From positions 43,361,620-43,425,619 of the forward strand of contig NC_044006.1 in assembly GCF_900496995.4 (NCBI RefSeq): a stretch of DNA of 64,000 nucleotides. Direction: 5' to 3'. This document shows, piece after piece, positions 49,501-62,565 of the stretch. Within the stretch, counting starts at the first letter, position 1. Every line of letters starts with the position of its first letter. A model generated the notes under the pieces. The model saw only the letters and a program-made list of their open reading frames with translations, was not told the DNA's origin and did no database searches. Origin of the DNA: Aquila chrysaetos chrysaetos (lineage: Eukaryota > Chordata > Aves > Accipitriformes > Accipitridae). A program made the position numbers and the translations under genes.

Positions 49501-52500
49501 TTTCTTTTTAGTTTTAAGTCTTTGCCTGTCGCTCCCACTCAGCATGCACTGAGATCATTATTTTTCAAACAAGATTGTTTCAGAAAATACATGGTGACAA
49601 CTGGGGGGGGGTGGTGTTATATTAGTTTATAAAGAGTGATGAAGCAACAACCCCCATCTTTTGAGTTCTGACCACCATTGACATTAGGCACTTACAGAAT
49701 TCAACCTATCAGTTAGGTTGGTAAAGAGACCACATGCACACTATGCTGATAATACCATTGCCAATTAATGACTGGGACAGTAGGTCTCAAAGGTACTTTA
49801 GATTCTGCCTAAAATCAGCTTTGTTCCAACATAAGTAACTGGAGATTAAGAGAAAGAAACTTTGATCTGATTTCCTTCAAATAAAAGAAAGGTCAGAGCA
49901 TATTGGGTGAATTACAACTTGTTAAAATGCCAAAACCAAATAACTGTTTGAAAAGGAAGAATGCCCTGATCAAAGGCTTCCCCAACTCAGACCTTGGAAA
50001 GGAAAGAATTATCTGCTCCATTCCCTTCACCTCCTCACCCCCAGTTGGAGTACCGCTTTCTTACTTGAGTATGTGTACAAAGGAAAAAGGTGGTCATTAT
50101 TCAGGAATTTGGAATCACCAATAAAAATACATATTAAATGTCTCTCAAACTAAGTCAGCAAAGCTGATAGGTTTTTCTCCAGACTTGAGTGGTGCTCAAA
50201 GAAAATAGCTTCAATTTTATCTTACATAAGGGAATGTGAGTGATGAGTTCAAAACACATCCCAAGGGCTCATTCATTCTGAATTAGATTTGACAGAGCTC
50301 GCATTGACTATAAAGTTCACACAGATAACACACAAAACTGTTTGAAATTATAACAAGCATTTAATATGCTGAGTTAGAACAACCAGAATTTCTGCAACAA
50401 AATATTACATGTATGTGATCTCATAACTTAGAGCGCCCTGATGTTTACGTAGCAACTTTTTTTTGTATTACTGCATGTGCTTGCCTAGTAAAACAGAGTA
50501 TGGATAATCCTTTTGCATGCAGCTGATGTTTCTAGACCATCTAGTCTGCATAGCTGAAATATACACCATTCCTGTGGCTTGATTTTATTCAGGAAACATG
50601 GAAACAAACTTCAGGCAAAGCTTGCTTGCTCTAAATTGGCCATCTCTAAGTTTTTTGTTGTAGAAACTCACTCTTTTCCACTTACAGAATACTTGGCTCC
50701 CAATTCTTCTCCTTACATACTCTTAAGAACTAACAAAATTGTGAACCATCGGAATTTCGAAGTGGTTACGTATTTATAATAAATGCACTGAAAAACCATC
50801 TTGCACGCTAAAACTGGGTTCTACACTAACATACAAGCCAATAATTTAATATGTGCTAAAAGAGATTGCTTTGAGTTATTCTCTGAACATATACATGCAT
50901 GCACATGCATACAGACTTTCATATATTCCTAACCGTTTGCTTGATTTTTTGGTGACCTTTTATTTAGTTCCAGCTGTGGGATGCACATACCAATCAATTC
51001 TCAGATGGATTTATCAGAACTCTGTATCTAATATTGCCAATAAACAAACAAGTAATCATTCTATTAAAAATGAAGTATTACATCTAGGTACATAGATTTG
51101 GAAATACCTAATTAACCATACTCTTCCAACTGCATACCCAAGAGGCAGGGAATACATCCTTCCTAATACCGTTTCGTAGATCATTATGTCTTAGTTAATA
51201 TCATCAGCAAATAAAACAAGTAAGATTACAAACAGTGAATCTTAATGCATTCTGAGGTAACGATTACCTTTGGATTAAAATATCTGCAGGACTGGGGCTG
51301 TGAGCCTCCAAACAGAGCAATGCGATAATCATGTTTTTTTCTTCTTGGCCGCGTACCTTCCACTAACTCTTCTCTGTCTTCTGGGGAAAGCAGATGGTAT
51401 CGCATCCCACCTGGAAGGACGACAACAACTGTTGCAGATCCAGTGTAGCTCATACATGGAAAGGGAGGCTTCAGAGGCAGGGATAGGGAGGAGTGGGAAG
51501 GGAGGGAAAATGGGAAAATCAAGTTTCTACATTACACCTATACAGCTTTGATTTAAAAGGGAAGAATGCACAGCAGCACATGAGGATGGGAGCATACATC
51601 CAGACTTACACCCTATTTCAAATTGCCTACTCTATGTGAAAACAGCACATGGTTACAGACTCACATTATATATCAATTGATCGATCAGCTCATTTAGCCA
51701 ATATTAACAAGCAACTAAGTTTGTTGCATTGAAACGGGCAAAAGGAAGCAAACCCAAAGAAAAGGAACAGCAGAACTGGGAGCCTAAAGAGGACAACACT
51801 AACATTAAAAGAAGGGACTTGAATGCAATGAGGAGTCAACCATGCCTGCCTCCTCACCGACCCAATTTCTGATTAATAAGGAAGGCATCTCTAGCACATT
51901 GTACCTCATGAAAACCCATCACTTTTGTTCTTAGCTTGACAGTGCAAAGTATTAGTTACAATTGGTGTAAGAAAATAAGCATTCTCCTAAGAAACATTCC
52001 AAAGAATGCAAAAATATTAGTGACATTACAATCCACTAAAACCAGACAAAAAAAAAAATATCCTTATTTCTTCCACAATGCACCCAACTCCATGTGATAC
52101 AAGAAGTATGACTGAGATGTCAATGGTCAGCAAATACTTACCAACGTATAGGTTAATTTGAATCTTGTTCATTGAGACTGAAGGAAAACAGTCATGTACC
52201 ATTTTTTAGATCTACACTAAAATGAAGCCAACTAGTTAACTGCTACTGAAATAAAAAAAAATTTCTTTCCAGAATATTTATCAACATCTAGGCTTTTCTT
52301 TCTTACATAACAATTTCACAAGTGGTGTCTAAAAACAAAAGGGAAGCTTGTTCCCTATCTCATCTGCACCTTCAGAATGCAACTGTCTGTAGGCTCAATG
52401 GTCAGTATATATTAGAGAAAAAAATAGCGCAACATATGCTTAACATTCTAATTTGCTTAGGGAAGCTTTATAATATTGAAAATTTTGACCTAAAATATTT

Positions 52501-55500
52501 CTTTTGTTAATTCACATACGAACATGAACAACACTGAAGTTACTAGCCAGTCCCAAAGGCACACTAACACTTCCAACTACCCTAACGACTCATTGACAAA
52601 ATCTCCATTCCATTACTTGTCATGGAGTTTGTGTCATTTGCTAGGAGAAAAGAAATAAAAGTCACACTGTTACATAAGATGGGTTTTATTTATGTGATAA
52701 TCTGCTAATCCAACTTCAGCTAAACACAGCATCCTAGAGGGAACACAGTCAGATGAATTTAATGTGAAAGCATTGTCAGAGCACTTTAAAGCAAACAATT
52801 TTCAAAAATTCCACAGCATTTTTTTTAATTATACAGAAGATTGAAAATTTCAGCTAGAGGTCTACTTACTGATCACCATTTTAAGGCATTCTGGATTATC
52901 CTGAATAAGTGGTTCAGCCTGAACTGTTTTACTTAAGAAGTTCTTTGATATAAGAGGAAATCGGACTTTAGCAAGAATATCAACCATGTACGGCTGGCGA
53001 TTTGGCTCATCATACTTCAGCCATCTGACTGCTGCATCATAAACCTTAAACAAGAGAGAAGGAAAGAAAAGGATAAGGTACATCACCACACAGTAAGACA
53101 AATAACTAAACCTTAATGCTCCAAATTGATTCTTCTGCCTGTTGGAGGTTAATTTACAGTAACATTTTAGTATGTAGGGATCTATCACCATCTTCCAAAA
53201 AAACCCAAAAAACCACCAACAAAAGCCCCCAAAAGACAATGCTCAGATGTGAAGTGAAACAAATGCACAACCACAGAATAAAACCTATCTACAAACTTAA
53301 AAAAATCCCCCACTACTTCCGCTATTTAACTTTTTTCTCCTCCAAATGGGAAGCATGAATCTGCATGAATCACATTTATGTGAGTAACCCCTGTACCAGC
53401 TTAAGTTTAATATGCATAGAGTTCCATGCCATAACACAGGTAATACTTGTCCAGAAATGCTGAAATAGCTTCTACTTGATATAGTCTCCTGAGCTGACAA
53501 ACTGCTTCTGTTACCAAATCATAGTGCTGGGGATCCAAATCTATTGCTATTGTTGTGTCTTAGGGGACCATTTTAATTAAAGTTTTTAGCTGCAGAATAC
53601 CGTAAATTCACCATTCAGAGAGCCTCCTCTCTACCTCCTCTTGACAGGAAAAGATAAAGGGTTTTCTTAGGGGGCAGGGACAACAGAACAGGGAAGGTAA
53701 CAAAGAAATCTGCTCTATTTATGATTGTCCTCTGGGTCCGGAAGGAATGAAATGAAAATCCAGTATTATCTATGTACTAAGATACTTCCATGCTGCTCTC
53801 AGACATAGCAAGCTTATCTACTATGCTGCCACTTCAGTGTCAGCACTAACTTCATTACCAGTGATAGCACAGCCAATACCTACTCCTGTAGCTGAAACTG
53901 ATCAGTGATCAGTGGTGAGTGACCAAGGTATAATGTGGAAAGACATTTAATGGCAGAATTAGTTATTCAGACGGACTGTTAAACCACCTCAGCTATAATT
54001 CTGCAAAATGACCAGGGAGCAAGGGAGAGTAACGAAATAAAAAATACTTAAGGCTCAATTCCATCAGCTAAGGAAATTTCAACAGAATGACTGGGACAGA
54101 AACATTGTATCCCTTCATCAACAGAAACATTACTTGCACAAAGGAAAAATAGGACAGCTAGTAATTACAGCTACATTCCTTTTTTTGATAAATGTAAATA
54201 AGCTTTATGCCAATACAAAAGTTAGAGTATAATGTCAACTTTCTAGCAGTAACTCCTGAGAAATAAGATTCCTATAGTATCACTGGCAAACTTCTGTAGT
54301 TTCATGCTGCACACTGCCACTTTCCTAAAGGAATTTTAATGATGCCATGCTGCCTACACAAAATTTCTACCACTGCTGCTAAGTTAAAGTGTGCCATCCT
54401 ACCTTACCAACAAAACTTCAAGAATGTAAATTCCAAAGTGTCATTTTGGCTGCAAGCGAAACACCACTTCCAGCTTTGAGGATGTTACACTGTGACCTGA
54501 CCTTTTCCCAGCAGGTGGGAAGAATGTTGAACTGTGATGTAACTCATATTTATACTTGTAACTAGCCAACTATCATATTCAATCACCTGATACTATCCCC
54601 CACTCATTCTTATTTTCACTGAAGCTTTTTACTGCAACAGATACATTGAAGAAAACACATTAATTCTGTGAAAGCTAAACTTCAAAGTCAAGAAAACATC
54701 TGCTTCTATCTAAGTGGATACTCATACCACCTTGGCTATGAGATCCCTCTATTGCACTTCAAAGGTATGAGTCAACTCCTGATGACATACCCAAACAAAC
54801 TTGTTACCTAGTTCAAGCAGCAGAACAGCATAACTAGAAATACACAACTTCAGTTTGTTTTCAACAGATTTGACTGAGAAGCTACAAGAAGTACCCAGCA
54901 GCTACAAGAAGTACCCATACAACCATCCTGCAATCACCTCTTTGGGCTACAGTGCAGACACCTGTACTCTTCCTATTTTCCTGCAGTAGGAAGAACAAGC
55001 TAGCAAACAAGCATTCAGGGCTGTGCTATAAGCTGAATCAACCTTTCCAAATGGGACAACTGTGAATGTGATTTCTACCACAGGTTACAACTTTTAACTG
55101 AGTGAAACTCCAGGCTCCTTTCAGCCACCTAAATTGCGTCCACTCCCTAAATAAGGGCTTTCCATCAATCCATCACTCAATGCATCTAGTTTTCAGTGTT
55201 TTGTTCATCTTGCTTCCAAGTCCCTCAGCTCCCCAAGCTTAACTTGGGTATGCATACATTTCCATCAGAAGTAACTCCTCTCTGAAATGGGCTGAGACCA
55301 TACTCAGGTAGAGACATGCAGTTTGCTTACCACTTTGAAGTAGTTCACCTTCACCAATAGCACATGAACCCCAATCTAGGAGCGACCACTATATATCAAA
55401 TTTAATTCAGCTCATGCACTATGGAATCAGAAGCCCTATAGCTACCTCGATAAAGGAAACTGTTTTGCTTACTCCCTTTATGACTTCTTTTTTCCTAGTT

Positions 55501-58500
55501 TGCTGAAACAACACATACAATAACCACACTTGAAATGTAAATATTCATTAATATTTGGTTTTGACCAAGCTAGGATGCACCTTTCTTCTACAATTTAGCA
55601 AGCACTATGCGCATCGTATACCGTAGGAACATCAGAAGTGAGATACTTTAAACCAGCTCTTGATTAAAAAAAAAGATAGTGAAGTTCAATGCTCTTAGCT
55701 GTTATGAAACAGGGATCTCACCTGGTCTTCTGCCCTCACTGTCAATGTATCTTGGTTCAAGAGATGTGTCACACGCTTAACATCAAGCTGAAGAAACTCA
55801 TCTGTCTTGTAAACTTCAGTGAAATGCTGATGGATAAAGTCATCTGCAGTGGCTTTCAGTTCTGGACAGTCTAGGCATTCTGCTAACACACTTATACCTA
55901 TGAAGGAAAAATCAAGAAAAAAACCCTTCCAAATTGGAACTGCAATTACCTTTAATATATTAAAATAGAATAAAATTACTGTAATTTCAGTGATACTTGC
56001 AACCCCAGTTTATTACCATGCTTTTTTTTTTTTTTTAAACACATGCTGTCATAACTCATCTGCAACGCAAGGCAAACTAAGATAAGCACAAGCTGCTGAT
56101 CCCTATCCCTACTGAACTAATTGGAGAGTCAGACCTGCACCACTTGTTGTATTAACTCTCTCTCCAGCACTGTTTCCTGTTTTTCCCCCCTTACGAACCA
56201 GCTAACAGTACTGTAACCAGGTCTGAGCCATATCACAATAACAAAGCCTAACCAGAACAGCTTGAGAAACCAGATCCAGGTCTTATGACTTCCCCTGACC
56301 TGCTCATGCAGCATCAGTCACCAACTAAGCCCAAATTCCTTCAAGAGTCACAGTGAACTGAGACTTTTCTACACAGGTAGCACAGTCAGCTGCAGACCAA
56401 CACAAAAAAGTCAAGCTGATGCTGCTGCAAGGGCAGAAGGTTGGCATAAAGGTATAAATAGCAACTGCTACTGAGAAGCACCATTTCCAACCTTCCCATT
56501 AGAAACCAGGTAAGCATAGAGCTTTTCAGCAGCAACTTTTGCTCATCATGCTACAGTCTTCCTTCTCCTATGGAGATGGCAAGTGGGGCAGAAGCAACTC
56601 ATCAACCCATGGGCTGCAACTAGCCTGAGCTGCTCCAAGTAGTAAAATGCACACTAGAAACATAAAATCCAAGCGTATGACCTCTTGACAAAATTTCAAG
56701 AGATCCAAAATAAGCCATGGTTTCTTTCAAATACACTTTTTTTTAAAAAAAATGAACTGTGGTCTTGCCTGTGAGTCTGCACAGAACACATTTCAACTTG
56801 TAAACAATGCCTAGAGGAAAAATTGATTCAATCTTTATCTCCCTTTTTGCTGTAAATTAGCAACAACTTATGCAAGTGTTGGAGACCATAATTAATTTTC
56901 TAGTTAACAAAAACCACAGAGAAGGGAATATGCCTCAAAGCAAGCATAAGTCGCATTTTCCTTAGAAGGTAATGTCTGTCTTCCAGCAGTTGTTTCAGAG
57001 CCACAGCTGTACTGCACCAAAGTGTCAGTTGAACCATTATAATTCAAATACTCTGCAAAGCATTTCTATTGATACTATAAACATCTATAACATAATTGAG
57101 ATGTTACTACGAGAATTACACGACAAATGTCAATAAGAAACCCTATAAACAAGTTTATCTTTAATCTCTGATTAAAAAAAGTGCACCAAATCTTAAGCAT
57201 GAAAAAGCATTTAGTTCTACTTGTTGTTTACCTTTTCTGTAACACCAAGTTCACATTAGGGCTACAGAACATACTAAATATCAAACTTGCCCAGATGACA
57301 TTCATGGATTTCAGTCAAAATGAAGAGCAACTAAAACCAAAAGTAACCTAAACTTATCCTGTTCATACTTTCAGAAGACATGCTAGTTTTGTAGAAATTA
57401 CAACTCTGTCAAATTCTGTCTCCAAGTACAGTAACAACTGAAAGCTCCGCCTTACTAAACAGCTGAGGTTCTCTAACAAACAAGAAACTCCAGGGTGCTG
57501 TCAAGCTGGGATGAGACCTAGCACAGTCAGTGGGCCCTGATACTGGCAAGACAACTGCCAGATTGTTTTGTCTACAGCAAGGGACAACAGTTCAGGTTCA
57601 GAGAAAAATTATTTTTACATGCCTGGATTTAGCCAAATATTACTGTCTGTTAGACAATACTGTCTATTTTTCAGGAACAGCAAAGTTAAAAACTAAACAC
57701 TAAATGTAAGTTTGCATTTCTCTTACCAAGACAATTGGAAGCATCAACTTGTTCTTTTAAAAAGTCCACACACATTTTTTTCACAGGTTCAATTTGATAT
57801 TGGTTTGCTGCATCTAGTAAAGACTGGACATTATTGCTGTTAACTGAGATTCTGCAAAACAGAAGGTGTAAAATTAGCATCACTAAAATTACCTACTTTG
57901 TTGTAGTAAAAAAAAAAAAAAGCAACTTACACCAATTCACATAAATAGCAAAATTATTTCCCTGCTATTTACCCAAGAATCTTTGACACGCAGTCTGAAG
58001 ACACAACCTCCTTTCAAGATCTTTCCAAATTGCTTTCACTTGTTCTACGTTACTGAGGAAGGGCAAAGAGTAACCAGTCCTGGATTCTGAAGAGCAAGCC
58101 TTTAACACAGGCCCTCTGCAGTACCATACTATTGCTTTGACTTGTGTGATTAGCCACTTTCACAAAACAGAAAATGAACAGAACCTTTTTTCTGACAGTC
58201 TCCTACTCCCAAACAGGCATCAGCAAAATCTGTCTAAACTCATTGTCGAGACTGCTCTGGCTGATTTGCCTAGAGTGCACGAGCAGAACAAGCAGTTTGG
58301 CAGTGTTTCAAGAGAAGGTACAGAGCCCACAGACAAGGGCTTGGGCACCAGGGGAGGCAACCATATGGGTGGGGTGCTGACACTGACTATCTCTCACCAC
58401 TGATGGAGTATACAACAAGATTCCTCTCAAAGAAAAAAGAAAGCCTTCCTAAGGGGAGTTAATCCCATTGGTACAAAGATGAAAGGCCTACCATCCATCC

Positions 58501-60139
58501 GTCATGAGAGTTGATTAAGAAGTACTGTTTACAATCCTAGTCATCTGCATAAGCTGTGTTTAAAAAACAAAACAAAAAAACCAAACACACACATAGACAA
58601 CTTAAGATAGGAGGGAAATGCTGTTCACGGAACAGTTATCCATCCTGCCTGTCCTGAGACGACAGTGTAACTCCTGGAAATGGTTCTGTGTGATAGCTAC
58701 CATGGCCAGAAAGAGAAACCCTACTGATATCAATAAGGGCCTGAATTTCAGAACAATGGGAAATATAATTTGACTCCAACACTGAAGTCAAAAGCTTGAA
58801 GTGCTTTAAATTGCCTTCTGGAGACAACTAGCCCTCTCTTTAGTCTGTAGGGCTTCCTACTGATTAATTAAAAAGGAAAAGGGAAGAAGGATAGAAGGTC
58901 TAGTCATATCAGGCTTTAAACAAAGTAAAGAATTGTAATGGTTAACAAAACCGATGACTCACAAAAACATTATTTTAAGATTTTATCATTTACAATTGGC
59001 AGGCTTCCTAAAAGAAGTGTCAGCTTTAAATAACAAAACTACCTTGCAGTATAAGCAAACTCCACAAGCTGTTCAATAATGTCAGGTTCTGCATCTTTTA
59101 GCTCCACTTCAAAGGACTTTGATTCAAGCATATTTGCTGCAAATAGATTAAAATACAAACTACATCAATACTCTAGTTATTGTACATTTTGCAAACAGTA
59201 GAAAATACAGTGATTATACAAGGTGGGAACCTGCTAAAAACTGTACACAGTTGATTGCTGTTTTCCCAGGATTACTAGTGCAAGTCAGGAAAGAAAGGGG
59301 GCAGTGGGACAAACAAGGTAACTGGTGTGTGTGCATGCTTGTATTATGTAAATTATGACAAACTGTATTAAATAGAAAAGGTCATAGATGCTGTTGACTG
59401 CAGTGCAGACTGCCAAGTTAGCATTACCGAAAACAGGAAGCACATGCTGCACTGTCAGAAGCTATTTTCACATTCAAGCTGGTAACAATAGAGAGCTCTG
59501 AGCTGCCCCCATCTAGACACAGCACTGTAAGTCTGCCCACAGACAGTTACAAACTGACCATTGGAAGGCATGGTTATTTTACTTCTACTCAACTTTAATG
59601 TGTTTTATAGCACAGTAATTTTACAATTCATGGGTAAGGCATACAAAAGTAAGAGAGATACTACATAATTGGATTTGTAAAGATAGCGTAAATGCAAGAA
59701 TGTTTACACTTCTGGAAGCCCATTTTATATGTAGAAGTGCCTAATGGCTGGAAGCAATGGGGCAGACAAATTCTGTCATGGGAGTAAAAACTGCCCATTT
59801 TCAGGTTAAGGGAGGGAGACCAACTCTAATACAGAGTATAGGCTCCAATTAACAAGAGAGCTTACATATGAAGTAACACTTGACTTGGTCAAAAGAGAGT
59901 TAAAGGGAAAATGAAGGGAAGGGTGAACAGAGATGAATGGAAGAAGGACACGAAATGGCGAAACCTTCACTTATACTTAGCCACAAGTCTAACAGGAGCA
60001 TCATGAAAGCTTATAATCAATTTTGAAAAGACTTACTAGTAAACATCAAGTTAAAAAAATGACTGGCTGAAGCAAGCACAACACGGTGAGCTGGGATCTT
60101 TCTTTCTTGAACCATAAGAATGACATCACATAGAGTTTT
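40232..60139 (-). CDS. KLHL7: KLHL7 BTB-BACK-kelch protein, last ten coding exons (5' end off the window)
   Basis: Substrate adaptor of a CUL3 RING ubiquitin ligase, cytoplasmic and perinuclear. Exons on the minus strand: 60037-60139, 59043-59136, 57727-57851, 55722-55897, 52870-53044, 51268-51410, 45741-45981, 42569-42770, 42187-42284 and 40232-40515. They total 1641 bases, 546 codons plus stop, equal to human residues 41-586. The missing start would be about 40 residues, whose exons lie beyond 64000. Domains by human numbering: BTB about 44-141, BACK about 146-248, six kelch blades about 283-570. All splice phases agree and the protein is nearly identical to human, as expected for this strongly conserved gene. 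The largest internal introns are 45982-51267 and 42771-45740. The first intron, from 60140 to the window edge, carries a solo LTR. Confidence 0.97.
42187..42284 (-). CDS. KLHL7: KLHL7 exon, kelch blade 5 (human residues 460-493)
   Basis: 98 bases, acceptor TCCCCAG, donor TTAG|GTACT. It encodes [15 protein letters not shown] and [12 protein letters not shown]. Confidence 0.95.
42569..42770 (-). CDS. KLHL7: KLHL7 exon, kelch blades 3-4 (human residues 393-460)
   Basis: 202 bases, acceptor TTTTTTAAG, donor AAAC|GTAAGT, phase 1 in and 2 out. It encodes [29 protein letters not shown] and [10 protein letters not shown]. It has no good open frame of its own because it is split at both ends. Confidence 0.95.
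45741..45981 (-). CDS. KLHL7: KLHL7 exon, kelch blades 1-3 (human residues 313-393)
   Basis: 241 bases, acceptor AATGCAG, donor GTGG|GTAAG. It contains VYILGGSQ and IYTSGGSE, the double-glycine signatures of two blades. A T16 run at 45695-45710 (A on the gene strand) begins about 30 bases into the following intron. Confidence 0.96.
46399..46419 (+). repeat. A homopolymer in a KLHL7 intron
   Basis: Uninterrupted run of 21 A. No retroposed body or target duplication is evident next to it. Confidence 0.8.
47718..47900 (-). mobile_element. 3' fragment of an old CR1/L3-like LINE in a KLHL7 intron
   Basis: The plus-strand sequence reads as the complement of the 3' end of an old amniote CR1/L3 element: GAATTTATTTAATC, then a CCACAAG..CTGTGAC block, then a stretch ending in AAGTACCTCCTTTTG (consensus AAGTACTTCCTTTTG). 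It is therefore in the same orientation as KLHL7. Recognised from memory; short and diverged. Confidence 0.5.
51268..51410 (-). CDS. KLHL7: KLHL7 exon, linker and first kelch strand (human residues 265-312)
   Basis: 143 bases, acceptor CCTTCCAG, donor AAAG|GTAATC. It encodes [18 protein letters not shown], a basic PRRKK patch, then IALFGGSQ, the first kelch glycine pair. Confidence 0.96.
52870..53044 (-). CDS. KLHL7: KLHL7 exon, BACK domain second part (human residues 207-265)
   Basis: 175 bases, acceptor TGTTTAAG, donor ATCA|GTAAGT. It encodes [19 protein letters not shown] and KVRFPLISK, the conserved end of BACK. Confidence 0.96.
55722..55897 (-). CDS. KLHL7: KLHL7 exon, BACK domain first part (human residues 148-206)
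   Basis: 176 bases, acceptor CTTCATAG, donor CCAG|GTGAG. It begins [11 protein letters not shown]. The two residues mutated in human dominant retinitis pigmentosa (RP42), Ser150 and Ala153, are both present in this stretch. Confidence 0.96.
57727..57851 (-). CDS. KLHL7: KLHL7 exon, end of BTB (human residues 106-148)
   Basis: 125 bases, acceptor TTTTGCAG, donor CTTG|GTAAG. It encodes [19 protein letters not shown] and CVDFLKEQ, the last BTB helices. Confidence 0.96.
59043..59136 (-). CDS. KLHL7: KLHL7 exon, BTB middle (human residues 75-106)
   Basis: 94 bases, acceptor TTTGCAG, donor CAAG|GTAG, phase 1 in and 2 out. It encodes [18 protein letters not shown] and EFAYTAR, part of the dimerisation and CUL3-binding surface of the BTB domain. 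Confidence 0.95.
60037..60139 (-). CDS. KLHL7: KLHL7 exon, start of BTB domain (human residues 41-75)
   Basis: 103 bases, acceptor TGATTTAG, donor ACTA|GTAAG. It encodes [19 protein letters not shown], the first strand and helix of the BTB fold with the conserved Asp and the AHR motif. No start codon belongs here; the acceptor is well supported. Confidence 0.95.
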
Positions 60140-62039
60140 CTAAATCAGAGGAAAAAACAAACAAAAAATGCAAATATCACCATTTTCAAAAATCTTTCAA
60201 CAGTATTTCTTTAAAAACAGCTTAAGGAAATTCATTGCTTTTCTTAACCCACACAACTCAAGAGTATTATGTAATAAAAAGATATTCTGAAAGTCAAAGT
60301 TAAGTTCAGTAACCTGGAGAACTAGCAAAGTTCAGATTACCCATGAACTTGTACTTTAAGGATGGTCACAAATAACATATGAACTCTGATTAAAGTTTTT
60401 CCTGTGGCATTTACATCAGCCTCCAATAATGTAGGCTCTGCAGCATCTAGCAGGGGCTGCATTTATATTACACTCTTTTCATCCACCAGTGGCTCTCTTC
60501 TCTACTCAGCTGTCCATTTTCAAAAAAAGTCATAGGAACCTTGTATCTGAAGGCTGCCATCAAATTGCCCAACCAGAGTGAAAGTGATGAACAAGTTCAA
60601 AGCATTCAACGGAACATTTTTAAGAAAATGTATCCCAAAAATAACACTTCTATGGAAAGGTTTGACTGGCCACACCTGATGAGCAACTAAATAACTTCCA
60701 GAAAAAAAAAAAATTATTTCTCATTTGCTTGCTATTTGTTTGTAAGCAGTTAGTTTCTCCCCTACACATGAACTGTCATGCACTAGAAGGAGAAAGGACA
60801 GTGACAGAACTTAAAGTTGTCAGGAGACATGAGAGGAGAGTAGAGGATTAAGGTAAAACCACATAATTTTAATAGATTCTCAAATGGTATCCTTTCTAAG
60901 AACATATTGACTGAAATAAATGCACACCATACTACAGTTAATTATAACATCCTCTTTATTAAGAAAGAAAAACTGAGCAGCACTGCTTCCTAAAAACAGG
61001 AATTCATTCAAACTTACTACCTTAAGTTCATGGATCTACTTTCAAAAACATGTACCTACACTCATCCCGATACTAACCCCAGAAAAGAGCATTTCTACTG
61101 TAGGAAGCAAATACTTGCTTAGAACTGTGTGAGAACGTTTTCTACATCCAGACAATATTACCTAGGGCACACCTCACAAGGCTGATAATCCATATATGCA
61201 GCCTCTTCAAATAAACCTATTTGTTAGTTTCTTGAAGGAAAGGACACTCAGAAGCACACGCTGGACAAAATATAAATAATACATTTTGAAAAATTATTTT
61301 AATTATAAGTTAGATGAGGGAGTGACATACAGCCTTGTTTGTACATCTGTAGCTTTAAACCGTTTAGGATTGAAACAACAAAAACCAGAGACCATTTGAG
61401 AGAAGTTTCAGAAGAAAACCTTTAAAGCTGAAATTCCTAGCACATCTGGTTCAAAACAAGTGTCGGAAACTAGCAGTACAAGATACCATAAAATCCTGTG
61501 GCCAAGCTTTGCTAAGACTTGCAACTGTTGCTTGAACTCCACGCTGCATTTCTAAGATACATTTAGTGCCTCAGCTCAGGATCTGAAGCACCTTGGATAT
61601 TCTAAGGCTCCTCTGGGTGCGGGAAGAAATATTTGTCAACCAAAACAGACCATCATTTTCATTTTTTTCCCTGGGATGCTTCTGGGTGTGACTGTTTGTA
61701 TTGGCTTTGTGTGGCAAGGTTTTGGTAGCGGGGGAGTGGGGGGTGGGGTACAGGGGTGGCTTCTGTGAGAAGCTGCTGGAAGCTTCCCCTGTGTCCAACA
61801 GAGCCAATACCAGCCGGCTCTAAGATGGACCCGCTGCCGGCCAAGGCCAAGCCAATCAGCGATAGTGGTAACGCCTCTGTGATAACATTTTTAAGAAGGA
61901 AAAAAGTTGCGGGACAGACAGAAACAGCAGCCGGAGAGAGGAGTGAGAACATGTAAGAGTAACAACCCTGCAGCCCCCCAGGTCAGTGAAGAAGGAGGGG
62001 GAGGAGATGCTCCAGGTGCCGGAGCAGAGATTCCCCTGC

Positions 62040-62455
62040 AGCCCGTGGGGAAGACCGTGGTGAGGTAGGTTGTCCCCCTGCAGGCCATGGAGGTCCACGG
62101 TGGAGCAGATATCCACCTGCAGCCTGTGGAGGACCCCACGCCAGAGCAGGTGGGTGCCCGAAGGAGGCCATGGCCCCGTGGGAACCCCACGCTGGAGCAG
62201 GCTCCTGGCAGGACCTACAGATCTGTGGAGAGACAAGCCCACAGAGCACGTTTTCTGGCAGGACTTGTGACCCCGTGGGGGACCCACGCTGGAGCAGTGT
62301 GCTCCTGAAGGACTGCACACCTTGGAAGGGACCCATGCTGGAGTAGTTCATGAAGAACTGCAGCCTTTGGGTAGGACCCACATTGGAGAAGTTCATGGAG
62401 GACTGTCTCCCGTGGGAGGGACCCCATGCTGGAGCAGGGGAAGAGTGTGAGCAGT
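62040..62455. repeat. Minisatellite-like array of about 45-bp units inside the LTR
   Basis: About nine imperfect units of 40-55 bases, each with a version of GGACCCACGCTGGAGCAG followed by a variable spacer ending near CTGCAGCC or GGACTG. It explains the overlapping GC-rich open frames on both strands here. Confidence 0.75.
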
Positions 62456-62548
62456 CCTGCCCCTGAGGAGGATGAAGCAGCAGAGATAACATGTGATGAA
62501 CTGACCGTATACCCCGTTCCCCATCCCCCTGCGCCGCTGGGGTGGGGA

Positions 62549-62565
62549 GGGGGGGGGGGGGGGGG
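62549..62565 (+). repeat. G homopolymer in the LTR
   Basis: Uninterrupted run of 17 G inside a G-rich tract, a likely source of length variation or assembly error. Confidence 0.8.
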
